Assembly (NCBI GenBank): GCA_963832355.1
Contig: CAWHTX010000014.1
Location: 124,001 to 188,000, forward strand
Length of the DNA stretch: 64,000 nt
Direction: 5' to 3'
DNA from: DATFVA01 sp963832355
GTDB lineage: Bacteria; Bacteroidota; Ignavibacteria; Ignavibacteriales; Ignavibacteriaceae
The position numbers and the translations under genes were made by a program. The notes beneath the pieces were generated by a model that was given only the letters and a program-made list of their open reading frames with translations, was not told the origin of the DNA and searched no databases. Of this stretch, positions 18,258 to 28,249 are shown piece by piece (within the stretch, counting starts at the first letter, position 1; every line of letters starts with the position of its first letter).

Positions 18258-19601
18258 ATGGATTTTCTTGATAAACTGGTTATACCCCAATCTGCGGAGC
18301 ATATTCAGTTACTGCATTACCTCCTGATATTGATCCTTTTTCTGTTTATTCCGTATATGAGTGCAGTATTCGGATCAACAATCCTATCACTTTATTATAA
18401 AGCAAAAGGATTCAGGGAATCAAATAACATTTACCTTAAATTTTCCAAAGATGTTATTGAAACACTGACAATAAACAAAAGCATAGGCTTAATTCTGGGT
18501 ATAGTTCCAATAATTACTGCTATGTTGATATATACTCAGCTTTTACAGGGTACTAACTCAAATGTCGGTGTTTATCTGATCTTTTCCGTATTCTTTATGG
18601 CAATTGGTCTGATCCTGATATATACATATCGGTATTCAATGACTTTTATGGAAATTTATGATGCTTTCAAAGGGTTTAAACCGGAAGACGAAGCCATTGA
18701 GAGGGAAGTTTCTAAGTTTCGTAATGCAAATATCGGACTCAGCGGGAAATCAGGACGTTATGGGATTATCTTTATTTTTCTTGCTGTATGGCTTTTTATC
18801 TCCTCAGCTACCGTGGCTGCTTACCCGACAATGTGGGGAAAATATAATATTATATACCTTATGTTTTCCTGGCAGGTCCTTGCACATCTGTTTAGTTTCA
18901 TTACCTGGGCAATCGCTCTGACAGGTGCTGCCATATTTTTTGCTTTCTTTTACTGGGAAGGCGGCAAACATATACAAGCGGGACCTTATTTTGATTTTGT
19001 TAAGAAAGTGGCAACCAGGTTTACTTTCATCGGTGCACTATTTGTCCCTGTCTTTATCTTAACAGATGTATTTGCTTTTCCATCATCATCACTTTCCGGA
19101 TCGGTATTCTTTTTTGTCACCATCGCTCTTATACTTTTGTTTATTGCATACCATCTTCTGTATTCAATGATTAAAAATAAGGACCTGAGACACAGCGGTT
19201 CTGTGTTTTATATGATCCTTTTTACCATACTTGCATTGATTATAAAAGATCAGCTGGTTCTGGAGAACTCCACGGAAGTTCAGACAGCAATTATGAATGT
19301 CAAATTTGAAAAAATGATGGCTGAACTCACCGGAGAGGGAAATAAAGCCCCGGCAATAAGCGGTGAACAGATATATAAGAATATATGCTCATCCTGCCAT
19401 TCATTCGATCATAAAGTAGTAGGTCCCCCGTACGATGAAACCCTTCCCAAGTACGAAGGTCATATTGACCAGCTAATCACTTTTATCAGGAATCCCGTTA
19501 AGAAAAACCCGGGATATCCCCCGATGCCAAATCCTGGACTAACACCAGTAGAGGCGGATTCAATTGCGCATTATATAATGGCCACATATAAGAAAAAATA
19601 A
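18258..19601 (+). CDS. Polytopic membrane protein with a C-terminal c-type haem domain
   Basis: A 447-residue protein with about eight to nine membrane helices followed by a short periplasmic cytochrome c domain (about residues 370-447) carrying CSSCHSFDHK and a likely axial methionine in GYPPMPNPGL. I do not recognise a named family. The membrane part contains several histidines (for example VLAHLFSFITW), so extra haem b binding is possible but unproved. It is the last gene of the respiratory operon, 24 bases after ctaB. By position it may pass electrons to, or help assemble, the oxidase, perhaps replacing the haem c missing from subunit II. That role is inference. Confidence 0.8.
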   Translation: MDFLDKLVIPQSAEHIQLLHYLLILILFLFIPYMSAVFGSTILSLYYKAKGFRESNNIYLKFSKDVIETLTINKSIGLILGIVPIITAMLIYTQLLQGTNSNVGVYLIFSVFFMAIGLILIYTYRYSMTFMEIYDAFKGFKPEDEAIEREVSKFRNANIGLSGKSGRYGIIFIFLAVWLFISSATVAAYPTMWGKYNIIYLMFSWQVLAHLFSFITWAIALTGAAIFFAFFYWEGGKHIQAGPYFDFVKKVATRFTFIGALFVPVFILTDVFAFPSSSLSGSVFFFVTIALILLFIAYHLLYSMIKNKDLRHSGSVFYMILFTILALIIKDQLVLENSTEVQTAIMNVKFEKMMAELTGEGNKAPAISGEQIYKNICSSCHSFDHKVVGPPYDETLPKYEGHIDQLITFIRNPVKKNPGYPPMPNPGLTPVEADSIAHYIMATYKKK

Positions 19602-19761
19602 GCGGTAATCAGAATATCAGTACGTCCTTTCTTTTAATATTAGGGGTTATACCACCTGAAATATCTTTCAAGTTTTACAGGATATACTTATTTTAATTTA
19701 CAAGATTGAACAATATATATTCGTTCCATTGAATTTTAATAATAATTATACGAGGAGTGAA

Positions 19762-22674
19762 ATGTTTAAGAGAATTTTTACAGTACTTCTTCTCTTAACG
19801 GGAATTTTTTCCTGCGCCTACGGCCAGTCGTACAACGGGCCGGATTCCGGGGGAGTAGCATCAGGTGCAATAGTCAGCACAGATAATTTTTCGAAAAATT
19901 CATCGGTTATTGAACCAAAAGAACAAATCTGGAATGAAGAGACAGAGATGCCTGCAGGGCAAAGTGAGTTCATTAATTTTGATACCCCTACACCAAAAGA
20001 AGGGTCAAATTATTATGAAGATATCGGAGTTGATAATCCAGAGGCCAGCACTCCCTATCCGTTTTTGCTGAAAGATTTTGATGGAATACATATGGGAAAC
20101 AGCATCCCTCCTGATCCATATTTAGCGGTCGGACCTGATAATGTCATCGTTACAGTCAATACTTCTTTTAGAATCTATGATAAGGAAGGCAACATATTAA
20201 AAACAATTACTGCCGACAGCTGGTTTAATAATGTTTTTCAAAATGCGGGGGCATTCGATCCTAAAGTAACATATGATGTGATTGATCAAAGATGGATAAT
20301 GGTCTGGCTTCAGCAGGATAATGGTTCCCATACTTCTACTCTTCTTCTTTCTGTGTCTGATGATTCAGATCCTTTGGGTACTTGGTATAACTGGGCCTTA
20401 CCCGGTAATTTAAATGGTACGGTTAATTCCAATACTTGGACTGATTACCAGGGAGTCGGATATGATGAGAATGCAATATATGTAACCGGAAATCAGTTTG
20501 TTTTTAACGGATACTTTCAATATGCGAAAATCCGGATTATTCCGAAAGCCCAGTTATATGCAAACACCGCAGGTCCCTGTTCCTGGAACGATATCTGGAA
20601 TATAAATAGTGGTAATTCTAGTACAATCAGACCAAGCATAATGTATTCCTCCTCTTCAAAATATTATCTTGTGGAGATCCCGTACGTTGCTTCTGCTAAT
20701 TACGTGAGATTATTTAATATTACAAATCCACTAACTACACCAACTCTGTCTCAGAATAACATTGGCGTCACAACTTATTCAGTGCCGCCCAATGCCTCGC
20801 AGCTTGGCGGAGGTACTCCTATTGAATCTGGTGATGTAAGATTGAGGAATGAACCCAAATACCGGGATGGCTTCCTTTACATTGTGCATTCCGTTAAAAA
20901 TCCTGATTATCAGTCGTATTCAGCACTGCATTATGTAAAGATTAATACTAATACAAATACAACCGATCAGGATTACGTATTTGGTGCAAATGGATTCTGG
21001 CATTTTTATCCTTCAATTGATGTTGATATTGATGGTAATGTGGCTTTAACGTACAGCAGGTCAGGAACTACAGAGTATCCTGGTGCATTTTTCACCGGAA
21101 GACTTGCAAATGATCCCCCCGGGTTGATGGAAAGTCAGCCTTTAGCCGAAGGTAAGGGGCATTATGATGTTGACTTTGGTTCCGGCAGGAACAGATGGGG
21201 CGATTATACCGGGATGGTTTTGGATCCGGTCGATCAGAAAAACTTTTGGGCTTTCTCAGAATTTGCTCCTGTAACGGACACATGGGGTACCTGGGTAGGC
21301 AAGATAAGAGTTGAGCCCTGGGTTGGTCCCTATCTGGTTTCTGTAGCCGATTCTCTTGATTTCGGCAATGTTGAGGCCGGTTCGACCGGTGATACTCTAT
21401 CAATAGGAATGGCTAATTATGGGTTCAACGATGTTGTAATTACTGATATTCCATCGGATCTGGGTGCCTTTCATTTGTTAAATAATTTATCATTCCCGAT
21501 TACACTAAGCACATATGATTCTCTTACTATTCAGTATGTTTTTCAGCCACCAACGGTAGGACCATATTCTGAGATATTAACTATCAGCAGTAATTCTACC
21601 GGATTCCAGAATATTCCGTTAAGAGGCAGAGGATATGAAATCAATCCTGCAGTTAAAGATAATTTCTACGCTGTATCGGGTAATGTAAATGGAGGCAGCT
21701 TATATACCATAAATGCAGAAACTGGGGCAGGAGTATTGATTGGCAGTGCTACTTATGATGATATCAATGGATTCAAATCCTTAACCATAGATCCTCATAC
21801 CGGTATAATGTACGGATTGACAAATGTTTCCGGTAATGCAATAATCTCCAGGATAAATTCGGAAATGGGTGATGCATACACTTTATATTCGCTTCCCCTG
21901 GGTACAGATATGCATGCAATAGCGTTTGATACTGCCGGAACTCTCTATGGCTTCCTTAAATCAAAAGATATTTATACAATTGATTTATCCACCGGAGCTT
22001 ATACTAATGTTGGCGCATCAGACGTTGCTATTTACTCTGCAGCCTTTGATCCCCAAACCAATGTACTATATGCTACTGCCTATGTTTTAATAGGAAGCAA
22101 TAAAGACAGGATCTATACTATTGACCTTACAACCGGTGAATCGACTATAATCGGAAATACAGGCTTTAATACTTATACCAATGATCTTGCTTTTGATCCT
22201 TCCGGCAATATGTACGGAGTGATCGGATCATCAAGCGAGGATAATAGTTTTATAAGCATTGATAAAACAACCGGAACAGGCACCATTATTGGCTCGATTA
22301 ACTATCAGAATATAACGGGATTAGCTTATTCGAGTTCAGGAATAACGGGTGTAGTACCTGATAATAATACACAGCTGCCGAAAGATTACAGTCTCAAGCA
22401 GAATTATCCGAATCCTTTTAACCCTTCAACTAAGATAGAATATACCCTTCCGGTATCCGCAGGTGTCAAAGTGGTTATTTACAATCTCCTGGGTGAGGTT
22501 GTAAATGTACTTGTGAATTCACAGCAGAATGCCGGTAATCATTCAGTGATCTGGAATTCTAAAGATATGCATGGAAGTAAAGTCGGAAGCGGCGTTTATT
22601 TCTATGAACTGAAGGCAAATGGATCAAATGGATCTGATTTCACACAGGTCAGGAAAATGATCCTTTTGAAGTAG
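19762..22674 (+). CDS. Type IX-secreted large protein with ASH-like domain and repeat propeller
   Basis: Secreted or surface protein of about 970 residues. ATG 19762 has GAGGAGTGA before it and begins a clear signal peptide (MFKRIFTVLLLLTGIFSCAYGQS); a TTG at 19729 is less likely. Residues about 90-520 form a beta-rich region of unknown family. Residues about 530-640 resemble an ASH/HYDIN-type immunoglobulin fold (DSLDFGNVEAGSTGDTL). Residues about 640-860 are repeated short blocks around LYTIDLTTGE and FDPSGNMYG, suggesting a propeller. The C-terminus is a type IX sorting domain with NYPNPFNPSTKIEY, GSGVYFYELKA and the ending RKMILLK. A terminator follows. No enzymatic motif is apparent. Confidence 0.88.
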   Translation: MFKRIFTVLLLLTGIFSCAYGQSYNGPDSGGVASGAIVSTDNFSKNSSVIEPKEQIWNEETEMPAGQSEFINFDTPTPKEGSNYYEDIGVDNPEASTPYPFLLKDFDGIHMGNSIPPDPYLAVGPDNVIVTVNTSFRIYDKEGNILKTITADSWFNNVFQNAGAFDPKVTYDVIDQRWIMVWLQQDNGSHTSTLLLSVSDDSDPLGTWYNWALPGNLNGTVNSNTWTDYQGVGYDENAIYVTGNQFVFNGYFQYAKIRIIPKAQLYANTAGPCSWNDIWNINSGNSSTIRPSIMYSSSSKYYLVEIPYVASANYVRLFNITNPLTTPTLSQNNIGVTTYSVPPNASQLGGGTPIESGDVRLRNEPKYRDGFLYIVHSVKNPDYQSYSALHYVKINTNTNTTDQDYVFGANGFWHFYPSIDVDIDGNVALTYSRSGTTEYPGAFFTGRLANDPPGLMESQPLAEGKGHYDVDFGSGRNRWGDYTGMVLDPVDQKNFWAFSEFAPVTDTWGTWVGKIRVEPWVGPYLVSVADSLDFGNVEAGSTGDTLSIGMANYGFNDVVITDIPSDLGAFHLLNNLSFPITLSTYDSLTIQYVFQPPTVGPYSEILTISSNSTGFQNIPLRGRGYEINPAVKDNFYAVSGNVNGGSLYTINAETGAGVLIGSATYDDINGFKSLTIDPHTGIMYGLTNVSGNAIISRINSEMGDAYTLYSLPLGTDMHAIAFDTAGTLYGFLKSKDIYTIDLSTGAYTNVGASDVAIYSAAFDPQTNVLYATAYVLIGSNKDRIYTIDLTTGESTIIGNTGFNTYTNDLAFDPSGNMYGVIGSSSEDNSFISIDKTTGTGTIIGSINYQNITGLAYSSSGITGVVPDNNTQLPKDYSLKQNYPNPFNPSTKIEYTLPVSAGVKVVIYNLLGEVVNVLVNSQQNAGNHSVIWNSKDMHGSKVGSGVYFYELKANGSNGSDFTQVRKMILLK

Positions 22675-22698
22675 TCTTTTAATCCAATCAACACTTGA

Positions 22699-22729
22699 GA
22701 AAGCCGGAATCATAGCCGGCTTTCTTTTG
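22699..22729 (+). terminator. Rho-independent terminator
   Basis: GAAAGCCGG (22699-22707) pairs perfectly with CCGGCTTTC (22716-22724) around an 8-base loop, and TTTT follows. It lies 25 bases after the type IX-secreted protein gene and would separate it from the phosphorylase gene. Confidence 0.8.
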
Positions 22730-22832
22730 TTTTAAACGAAATCGACCTAGAAAACTTAATTTTATATACCATTCATATTAATTATATTACAAGATTCAAT
22801 TTCAGAACAGCTAATCAGAGAGTGGAGAAAGT

Positions 22833-25400
22833 ATGCATAAATTCCTTGGTACTTATAATGTAGTACCATCACTTCCTGAGAACCTTGAAAACCTCAGAGA
22901 AGTAGCTTATAATTTGCACTGGACATGGCATTCAGACTCAAGAGAGCTTTTCAGAAGACTCGACCGGGAATTGTGGGATGAGACTAACCATAATCCTGTA
23001 ATGATTCTCGGCAATGTGAGTCAGGAACGTCTTGAGGAGGTTTCGCACGACGATGGTTTCATCGCACACCTTCATCGCGTGTACAATAAACTCCAGGAAT
23101 ATCTTAATGAGAAGACATGGTACCAGAAGAATTATGATTACACATCTTCATTCAACATTATATATTTTTCTGCTGAATTCGGATTAACGGAATCTCTGCA
23201 AACTTATTCCGGAGGACTTGGTGTACTGGCAGGTGATCATCTGAAAGCAGCCAGTGACCTGGGTGTTCCTTTGATAGGGATGGGACTCCTTTATAAAGAA
23301 GGTTATTTTCAACAGTACCTGAATTCGGATGGCTGGCAGCACGAACGTTATGAAATTAACGACTTTGATAACCTGCCCATGGAACTCGTCAGAAATGATA
23401 AAAATGATCCCCTTACATTGTCTGTATCTTTTGCCAACAGGGAAGTATTCTTCCAGGTTTGGAAAATACAGATTGGAAGGATTCCGCTGTATCTGCTGGA
23501 TACCAATGTGATGATGAACTCGGAGGACGACAGGATCATTACAAGGACCCTGTACGGGGGAAATGTTGAAACCAGAATTGAACAAGAAATTATTCTTGGT
23601 ATTGGAGGAATAAGAACTTTGCATGCCTTAGGCATCAGACCCATGGTATGCCATATGAATGAGGGGCATTCTGCATTTCTTTCGCTCGAGAGGATCAGGT
23701 ACCTCATTCAGAATGAAGGTTTAACATATACCGAGGCTAAAGAAATCGGATACTCTTCCAACATTTTCACAACCCATACACCTGTACCGGCAGGAATAGA
23801 TGTCTTTGCTAATGAACTGGTTGAAAAATATCTCGGTAATTATTACAGGAATGAATTAAAGATTTCAGATAAAGAGTTTTATTCGCTCGGCACTATTTAC
23901 AGAGATAAAGAATCAAGTGTTTTTAATATGGCTCATCTTGCCATGAATACTGCGGGTTATATAAATGGTGTAAGTAAACTGCACGGAAAAGTTTCCAAAA
24001 AAATGTGGGTCAGCGGTTTCAGGGATGTACCTTTCAATGAAATACCAATAGGAAGCATTACGAATGGTGTTCATATCCGTTCCCATATATCAAAGGAAAT
24101 GGAAGAACTACTTGTTCAATACATCGGAGAAAAGTGGCTTGAAAATCCAGCCTCTCCGAGCCTCTGGCAAAGAATAGATAAGATTCCCGACGAAGAACTA
24201 TGGAGAACCCACGAAAGAAGACGGGAAAGATTAGTTGCTTTTGCTCGAAGAAGACTTATTAAACAGGTTAAATCAAGAGGAGGCAGCCAGTCTGAAGTCA
24301 CTACGGCCTCAGAAGTTCTGGATCCCACAGCCCTGACTATTGGGTTTGCAAGACGGTTTGCTACTTATAAAAGGGCTACGCTTTTATTCAGGAATCTTGA
24401 GAGACTGAATCAGATACTGAGTAACCGTAATCTTCCTGTTCAGTTTATAATAGCTGGAAAAGCACATCCTAAGGATGAAGAAGGTAAAAAACTGATCCAG
24501 GATATCTGTGAGATATCAAAAGATGATGCGTTCAGGCGAAAGATTGTTTTTATCGAAAATTATGATATTAACGTTGCACATTACCTGGTGGAGGGCTGCG
24601 ATGTGTGGCTTAATACACCACGGCGTCCTCTTGAAGCCAGCGGAACATCCGGTATGAAGGTGATAGCTAACGGAGGACTAAACTTCAGTGTTCTGGATGG
24701 TTGGTGGGATGAGGGATTTGATCCTGAGTTAGGCTGGAAAATAGGGAACGGTGAGGAATACACAGATCCTGATTATCAGGATGAACTTGAATCACGCCAG
24801 CTTTATAATACACTGGAAACTCAAATTATATCCTTATTTTATTCAAGAGGTGAAGATGGGCTTCCGCGTGAATGGATTCAGAAAGTGAAAATGTCCATGA
24901 AGAAGCTTGGGCCTTACTTTAATACGCACCGGATGGTTCAGGAGTATTTTGAGAACTATTATAAAGCCGCCGTTGAAAAGCGTCAGATATTCGCTGAAAA
25001 GAAATGGAATAACGCAAAAGAACTTGCCGCATGGAAAGAAAAAATGCATAAAAACTGGAGTAATATACGGCTTATTAACCTTGTGAATCCTGATAACTCT
25101 AAGTCTGTTTTTGTTGGAGGAGAGCTATCCATTACTGCTGAGCTTTCTTTGGGTGAACTCACTCCACACGATGTAGAAGTGCAGGTTTATTATGGACCTG
25201 TCGATCAGCAGGATAATCCGGAGTATAATGAAACAATTGTGCTTAATTCCGAATCACGCAAAACAAAGGAAGGCAATTATAAATATACCGGCAGTATAAC
25301 TACCAGGCGATCAGGACAGCAGGGTTTTACTATCCGTGTTCTACCGAAACATGATCTACTGATAAATCCATTTGAGATGGGATTAGTATACTGGGCCTGA
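22833..25400 (+). CDS. glgP: Alpha-glucan phosphorylase
   Basis: Releases glucose-1-phosphate from glycogen or maltodextrin using inorganic phosphate and pyridoxal phosphate. The 855-residue protein belongs to the short alpha-glucan phosphorylase branch (the type with an N-terminal DUF3417 region): it starts with LPENLENLREVAYNLHWTWH, then YFSAEFGLTESLQTYSGGLGVLAGDH. The PLP lysine lies near residue 607 in EASGTSGMKVIANGG, followed by LDGWWDEG. AGAGTGGAGAAAG precedes ATG 22833. It is a single-gene unit with terminators on both sides. No other glycogen gene is adjacent; the convergent glycosyltransferase may or may not be connected. Confidence 0.95.
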   Translation: MHKFLGTYNVVPSLPENLENLREVAYNLHWTWHSDSRELFRRLDRELWDETNHNPVMILGNVSQERLEEVSHDDGFIAHLHRVYNKLQEYLNEKTWYQKNYDYTSSFNIIYFSAEFGLTESLQTYSGGLGVLAGDHLKAASDLGVPLIGMGLLYKEGYFQQYLNSDGWQHERYEINDFDNLPMELVRNDKNDPLTLSVSFANREVFFQVWKIQIGRIPLYLLDTNVMMNSEDDRIITRTLYGGNVETRIEQEIILGIGGIRTLHALGIRPMVCHMNEGHSAFLSLERIRYLIQNEGLTYTEAKEIGYSSNIFTTHTPVPAGIDVFANELVEKYLGNYYRNELKISDKEFYSLGTIYRDKESSVFNMAHLAMNTAGYINGVSKLHGKVSKKMWVSGFRDVPFNEIPIGSITNGVHIRSHISKEMEELLVQYIGEKWLENPASPSLWQRIDKIPDEELWRTHERRRERLVAFARRRLIKQVKSRGGSQSEVTTASEVLDPTALTIGFARRFATYKRATLLFRNLERLNQILSNRNLPVQFIIAGKAHPKDEEGKKLIQDICEISKDDAFRRKIVFIENYDINVAHYLVEGCDVWLNTPRRPLEASGTSGMKVIANGGLNFSVLDGWWDEGFDPELGWKIGNGEEYTDPDYQDELESRQLYNTLETQIISLFYSRGEDGLPREWIQKVKMSMKKLGPYFNTHRMVQEYFENYYKAAVEKRQIFAEKKWNNAKELAAWKEKMHKNWSNIRLINLVNPDNSKSVFVGGELSITAELSLGELTPHDVEVQVYYGPVDQQDNPEYNETIVLNSESRKTKEGNYKYTGSITTRRSGQQGFTIRVLPKHDLLINPFEMGLVYWA

Positions 25401-25438
25401 AAACGTGACTATAAAAAGATAACTTATATGAATTAATG

Positions 25439-25466
25439 AAAACTGCAAAGATTCTATGCAGTTTTT
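25439..25466. terminator. Bidirectional terminator between convergent genes
   Basis: AAAACTGCA (25439-25447) pairs with TGCAGTTTT (25457-25465). On the plus strand a T run follows and ends the phosphorylase transcript; on the minus strand the stem again ends in TTTT. The stem overlaps the last codons of the convergent glycosyltransferase gene. Confidence 0.7.
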
Positions 25467-26626
25467 ATATCTGCATCATTGATTATCTGCTCAAATAATT
25501 CCGGAAGATTATTAAAGTCGCTCTTCCTGAGGTATTCGTTAATATTTGATTGGAAGTCAGTATTCATTTCCGACGTGAAATACCGAATAATCCCCATTGT
25601 TAAATTTTCTTTGTTTCCGGGCTCGACGATAATTCCGGTATAACCATCAATAACAAATTCGCTCAGTCCTCCGACCCTCGTAGCAATTACGGGCTTTCCG
25701 AAACTATACGATACATTAAGTACGGCGCTTTGGGTTGCACTCCTGTAAGGCAGTACAGTTACATCAGCTGCTGCATAGAACTTTGCTACTTCTTCATTGG
25801 GTACAAACTTGTTAACCAGGACAACATTATTTTTCAGTCCGAGTTTTTCAATACGGGTGATATATGAAGATACATCATCATAGAATTCCCCAACAATGAG
25901 AAGTTTAAGTTCAGGGATCTGACGAATGGCTTCAGGCAGAGCTTCAATCAGTATATCCAGTCCTTTATATTTCCGGACGTACCCGAAGAACAAAATTACC
26001 TTATCATTATCAGAGAGGTTCAGTTCTTGTCTGCTTATATCTCTGCTGTAATCTTCACCGGAGACGTAGCAATCGAAGGGTGGGAGAGACGAACGGTATA
26101 TTTTTCTGCCATGAGAAATTTTTTCAAGATCTTTTGCTACTACCTCTGAGAGTGCAAGAAAACTGTCAGCGTTCTTTAATCCCAGCTTAGTCAGAAAGTT
26201 ATCAACAAATCTCGATTCGTGTGAGATAAAATTTTCGGTAATGAATAATATTTTTCCCTTATAATTAGTTTTTAGAAAAAGGGAAATAGTATAATGGCAG
26301 GGTCCAAAAAAAGGCTGCCACCAGTCGAATACCACGAGGTCTGCGTTCTCCTCTTTTATTCTTTTAGCAGTCTTTAACCAGCTGACAGGTGATATAGAAT
26401 TGATTATTCTTTCATTCGGTACTTTTATTGAAGTTAACTTGCTTTCATCATATTGTGTAGTTCCCGGGAAAAGAAAGTCCGGGTAAAGGAGAGTATAGTT
26501 AAATATTTTGACGTCGAATACTTTACTCAGGCTGTTGAAAAGATAGGACACATAAGTAGAAGGCCCGCCTCTATAAGGGTAAGCAGGTCCAACAATTACT
26601 ATTTTCTTCCGGGAAATTTCTCTCAT
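25454..26626 (-). CDS. Glycosyltransferase family 4 (group 1) protein
   Basis: A 390-residue GT-B glycosyltransferase. The N-terminal half starts with IVGPAYPYRGGPSTYVSYLF, the acceptor-side Rossmann segment. The C-terminal half has DKVILFFGYVRKYKGLDILIEALP and the sugar-nucleotide segment PYRSATQSAVLNVSYSFGKPVIATRVGGLSEFV, with the G-EFV-G--V-P pattern of GT4. Such enzymes transfer a sugar from a nucleotide donor to surface polysaccharide or lipid; the substrate is unknown. It lies 74 bases downstream of the AAA+ gene on the same strand and may be co-transcribed with it. Confidence 0.9.
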   Translation of the reverse strand: MREISRKKIVIVGPAYPYRGGPSTYVSYLFNSLSKVFDVKIFNYTLLYPDFLFPGTTQYDESKLTSIKVPNERIINSISPVSWLKTAKRIKEENADLVVFDWWQPFFGPCHYTISLFLKTNYKGKILFITENFISHESRFVDNFLTKLGLKNADSFLALSEVVAKDLEKISHGRKIYRSSLPPFDCYVSGEDYSRDISRQELNLSDNDKVILFFGYVRKYKGLDILIEALPEAIRQIPELKLLIVGEFYDDVSSYITRIEKLGLKNNVVLVNKFVPNEEVAKFYAAADVTVLPYRSATQSAVLNVSYSFGKPVIATRVGGLSEFVIDGYTGIIVEPGNKENLTMGIIRYFTSEMNTDFQSNINEYLRKSDFNNLPELFEQIINDADIKTA

Positions 26627-26700
26627 GCCAAATGTTTTTATTCATTCAGCCGAAGTTACACAAAAATGGTATGACGAAAAAATAAACCGAATGAGAATGA

Positions 26701-28212
26701 TTAACGATAAAAATCTGTGTCATCATCAGGCATGTCATCTTCGTCTTCGGAAGACATTGTAAACATAGAGCTAAGCATATCCTTAAATTGTACTCCGTTT
26801 TCCATTCTGAACTTACTTAAAATAGAGTATTCAGTAAGGCCGTGAAGTACAAATTCCATCATCAGCAGGTGATGCTTTTTATCAGCGTCCGGAAAGTATT
26901 TCTTTACAATGTTTGAAAGTCCGGGTACATTATTCAAAGCTTCTTCATATTCTTTCTCATCAAGCTCATTAAGGATATCGACAAAATTACCTTTATTGAA
27001 CCAGTTGGTTATCTCCTGGTAGATATTCGTGTTTTGTGATTTTTTAAGCTTGTCGGGAGTAGGGAAGTATTCGGCAAAAATACTTCTGACAGCCTTGCTT
27101 ATAAGAATATGTGCTACCTTCGACGGACCTTCCTGTTCACCCTCATATACCAGTTCTATCTTGCCTGTGATTGAAGGTATTACACCGTAGAGGTCGGAGA
27201 CTCTGGCAAAGGTGTCTGCTTCTTTGTTTATGATAGCTCTTCTTTCCGCAGTACTTATGAGATTCTCATAAGCCGAGATTGTTAATCTGGCCGATACGCC
27301 GCTTTTAGCATCTATATATTCGCTCTGACGCGCTTCGAAAGCGATCTGCTCCACAAGATCTTTTAATATATCATGGATATGTACTACATTTTTTTGCTGA
27401 TCTGCAGATCTTGCTTCCTGTTCAGTGATCGATCTCGATATCTTAATTGACTTTGGATAGTGAGTTAAAATCTGGCTGTCAATTCTATCCTTCAATGGCG
27501 TAACAATAGAACCGCGGTTCGTGTAATCTTCGGGATTAGCAGTAAATACAAACTGTATATCAAGAGGAAGCCTTACCTTGAATCCTCTTATCTGGATATC
27601 ATTCTCCTGCAGAATATTAAAAAGTGCGACCTGTATCCTTGCCTGGAGATCAGGAAGTTCATTTATTACAAAAATTCCCCGGTGGGATCTCGGGATCAAA
27701 CCAAAATGAATTACTCTCTCATCTGAATAAGGAAGTCTCAGCGATGCTGCCTTAATAGGATCAACGTCCCCGATCAGATCTGCCACAGAAACATCAGGAG
27801 TAGCAAGTTTTTCTGTATAACGCCCGGAACGATGCAGCCAGGAAATCTTCGTGTTATCCCCTTCTTTTTTTATCAGATCTCTGGTCACATTTGAAATTGG
27901 ATTAAAAGGATCTTCGTTAAGATCACTGTCTTTTACAACGGGTATATATTCATCAAGCAGGTTTATCAGGAGACGCGCAATTTTTGTTTTTGCCTGACCG
28001 CGCAGACCGAGAAGAATGATATTATGCCGCGAGAGGACTGCAGTCTGTATATCGGGAATTACCGTTTCTTCATATCCTATGATTCCCTCAAATGGATTCT
28101 CTCCTTTCTGAAGTGAACAAATAAGATTCTCCCTCAGCTCATTTTTAATTGATCGGGTCTTGTAATCACTCTTCTTAAGTTCTCCAAGTGTAGATATTGA
28201 AAGTAAATCCAT
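26701..28212 (-). CDS. AAA+ ATPase related to magnesium-chelatase subunit I / MoxR
   Basis: AAA+ ATPase of the magnesium-chelatase/MoxR/RavA group, about 503 residues. The P-loop reads GLRGQAKT, with alanine where most P-loops have glycine before the lysine, as also seen in RavA-type proteins. Then come the Mg-chelatase-type insert region, Walker B with FVINELPDL, sensor 1 in FVFTANPEDY and a C-terminal helical lid. The ATG at 28212 follows AGGAG. It lies 37 bases after a VWA-domain gene, and such ATPase-VWA pairs are known to act together in metal insertion or protein remodelling. No chlorophyll or cobalamin gene is nearby, so a chaperone-like role is more likely than magnesium insertion. 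Confidence 0.88.
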   Translation of the reverse strand: MDLLSISTLGELKKSDYKTRSIKNELRENLICSLQKGENPFEGIIGYEETVIPDIQTAVLSRHNIILLGLRGQAKTKIARLLINLLDEYIPVVKDSDLNEDPFNPISNVTRDLIKKEGDNTKISWLHRSGRYTEKLATPDVSVADLIGDVDPIKAASLRLPYSDERVIHFGLIPRSHRGIFVINELPDLQARIQVALFNILQENDIQIRGFKVRLPLDIQFVFTANPEDYTNRGSIVTPLKDRIDSQILTHYPKSIKISRSITEQEARSADQQKNVVHIHDILKDLVEQIAFEARQSEYIDAKSGVSARLTISAYENLISTAERRAIINKEADTFARVSDLYGVIPSITGKIELVYEGEQEGPSKVAHILISKAVRSIFAEYFPTPDKLKKSQNTNIYQEITNWFNKGNFVDILNELDEKEYEEALNNVPGLSNIVKKYFPDADKKHHLLMMEFVLHGLTEYSILSKFRMENGVQFKDMLSSMFTMSSEDEDDMPDDDTDFYR

Positions 28213-28249
28213 CAAAACTCCTGTGTTTTTGTAATATGAAGGCAGAAAT

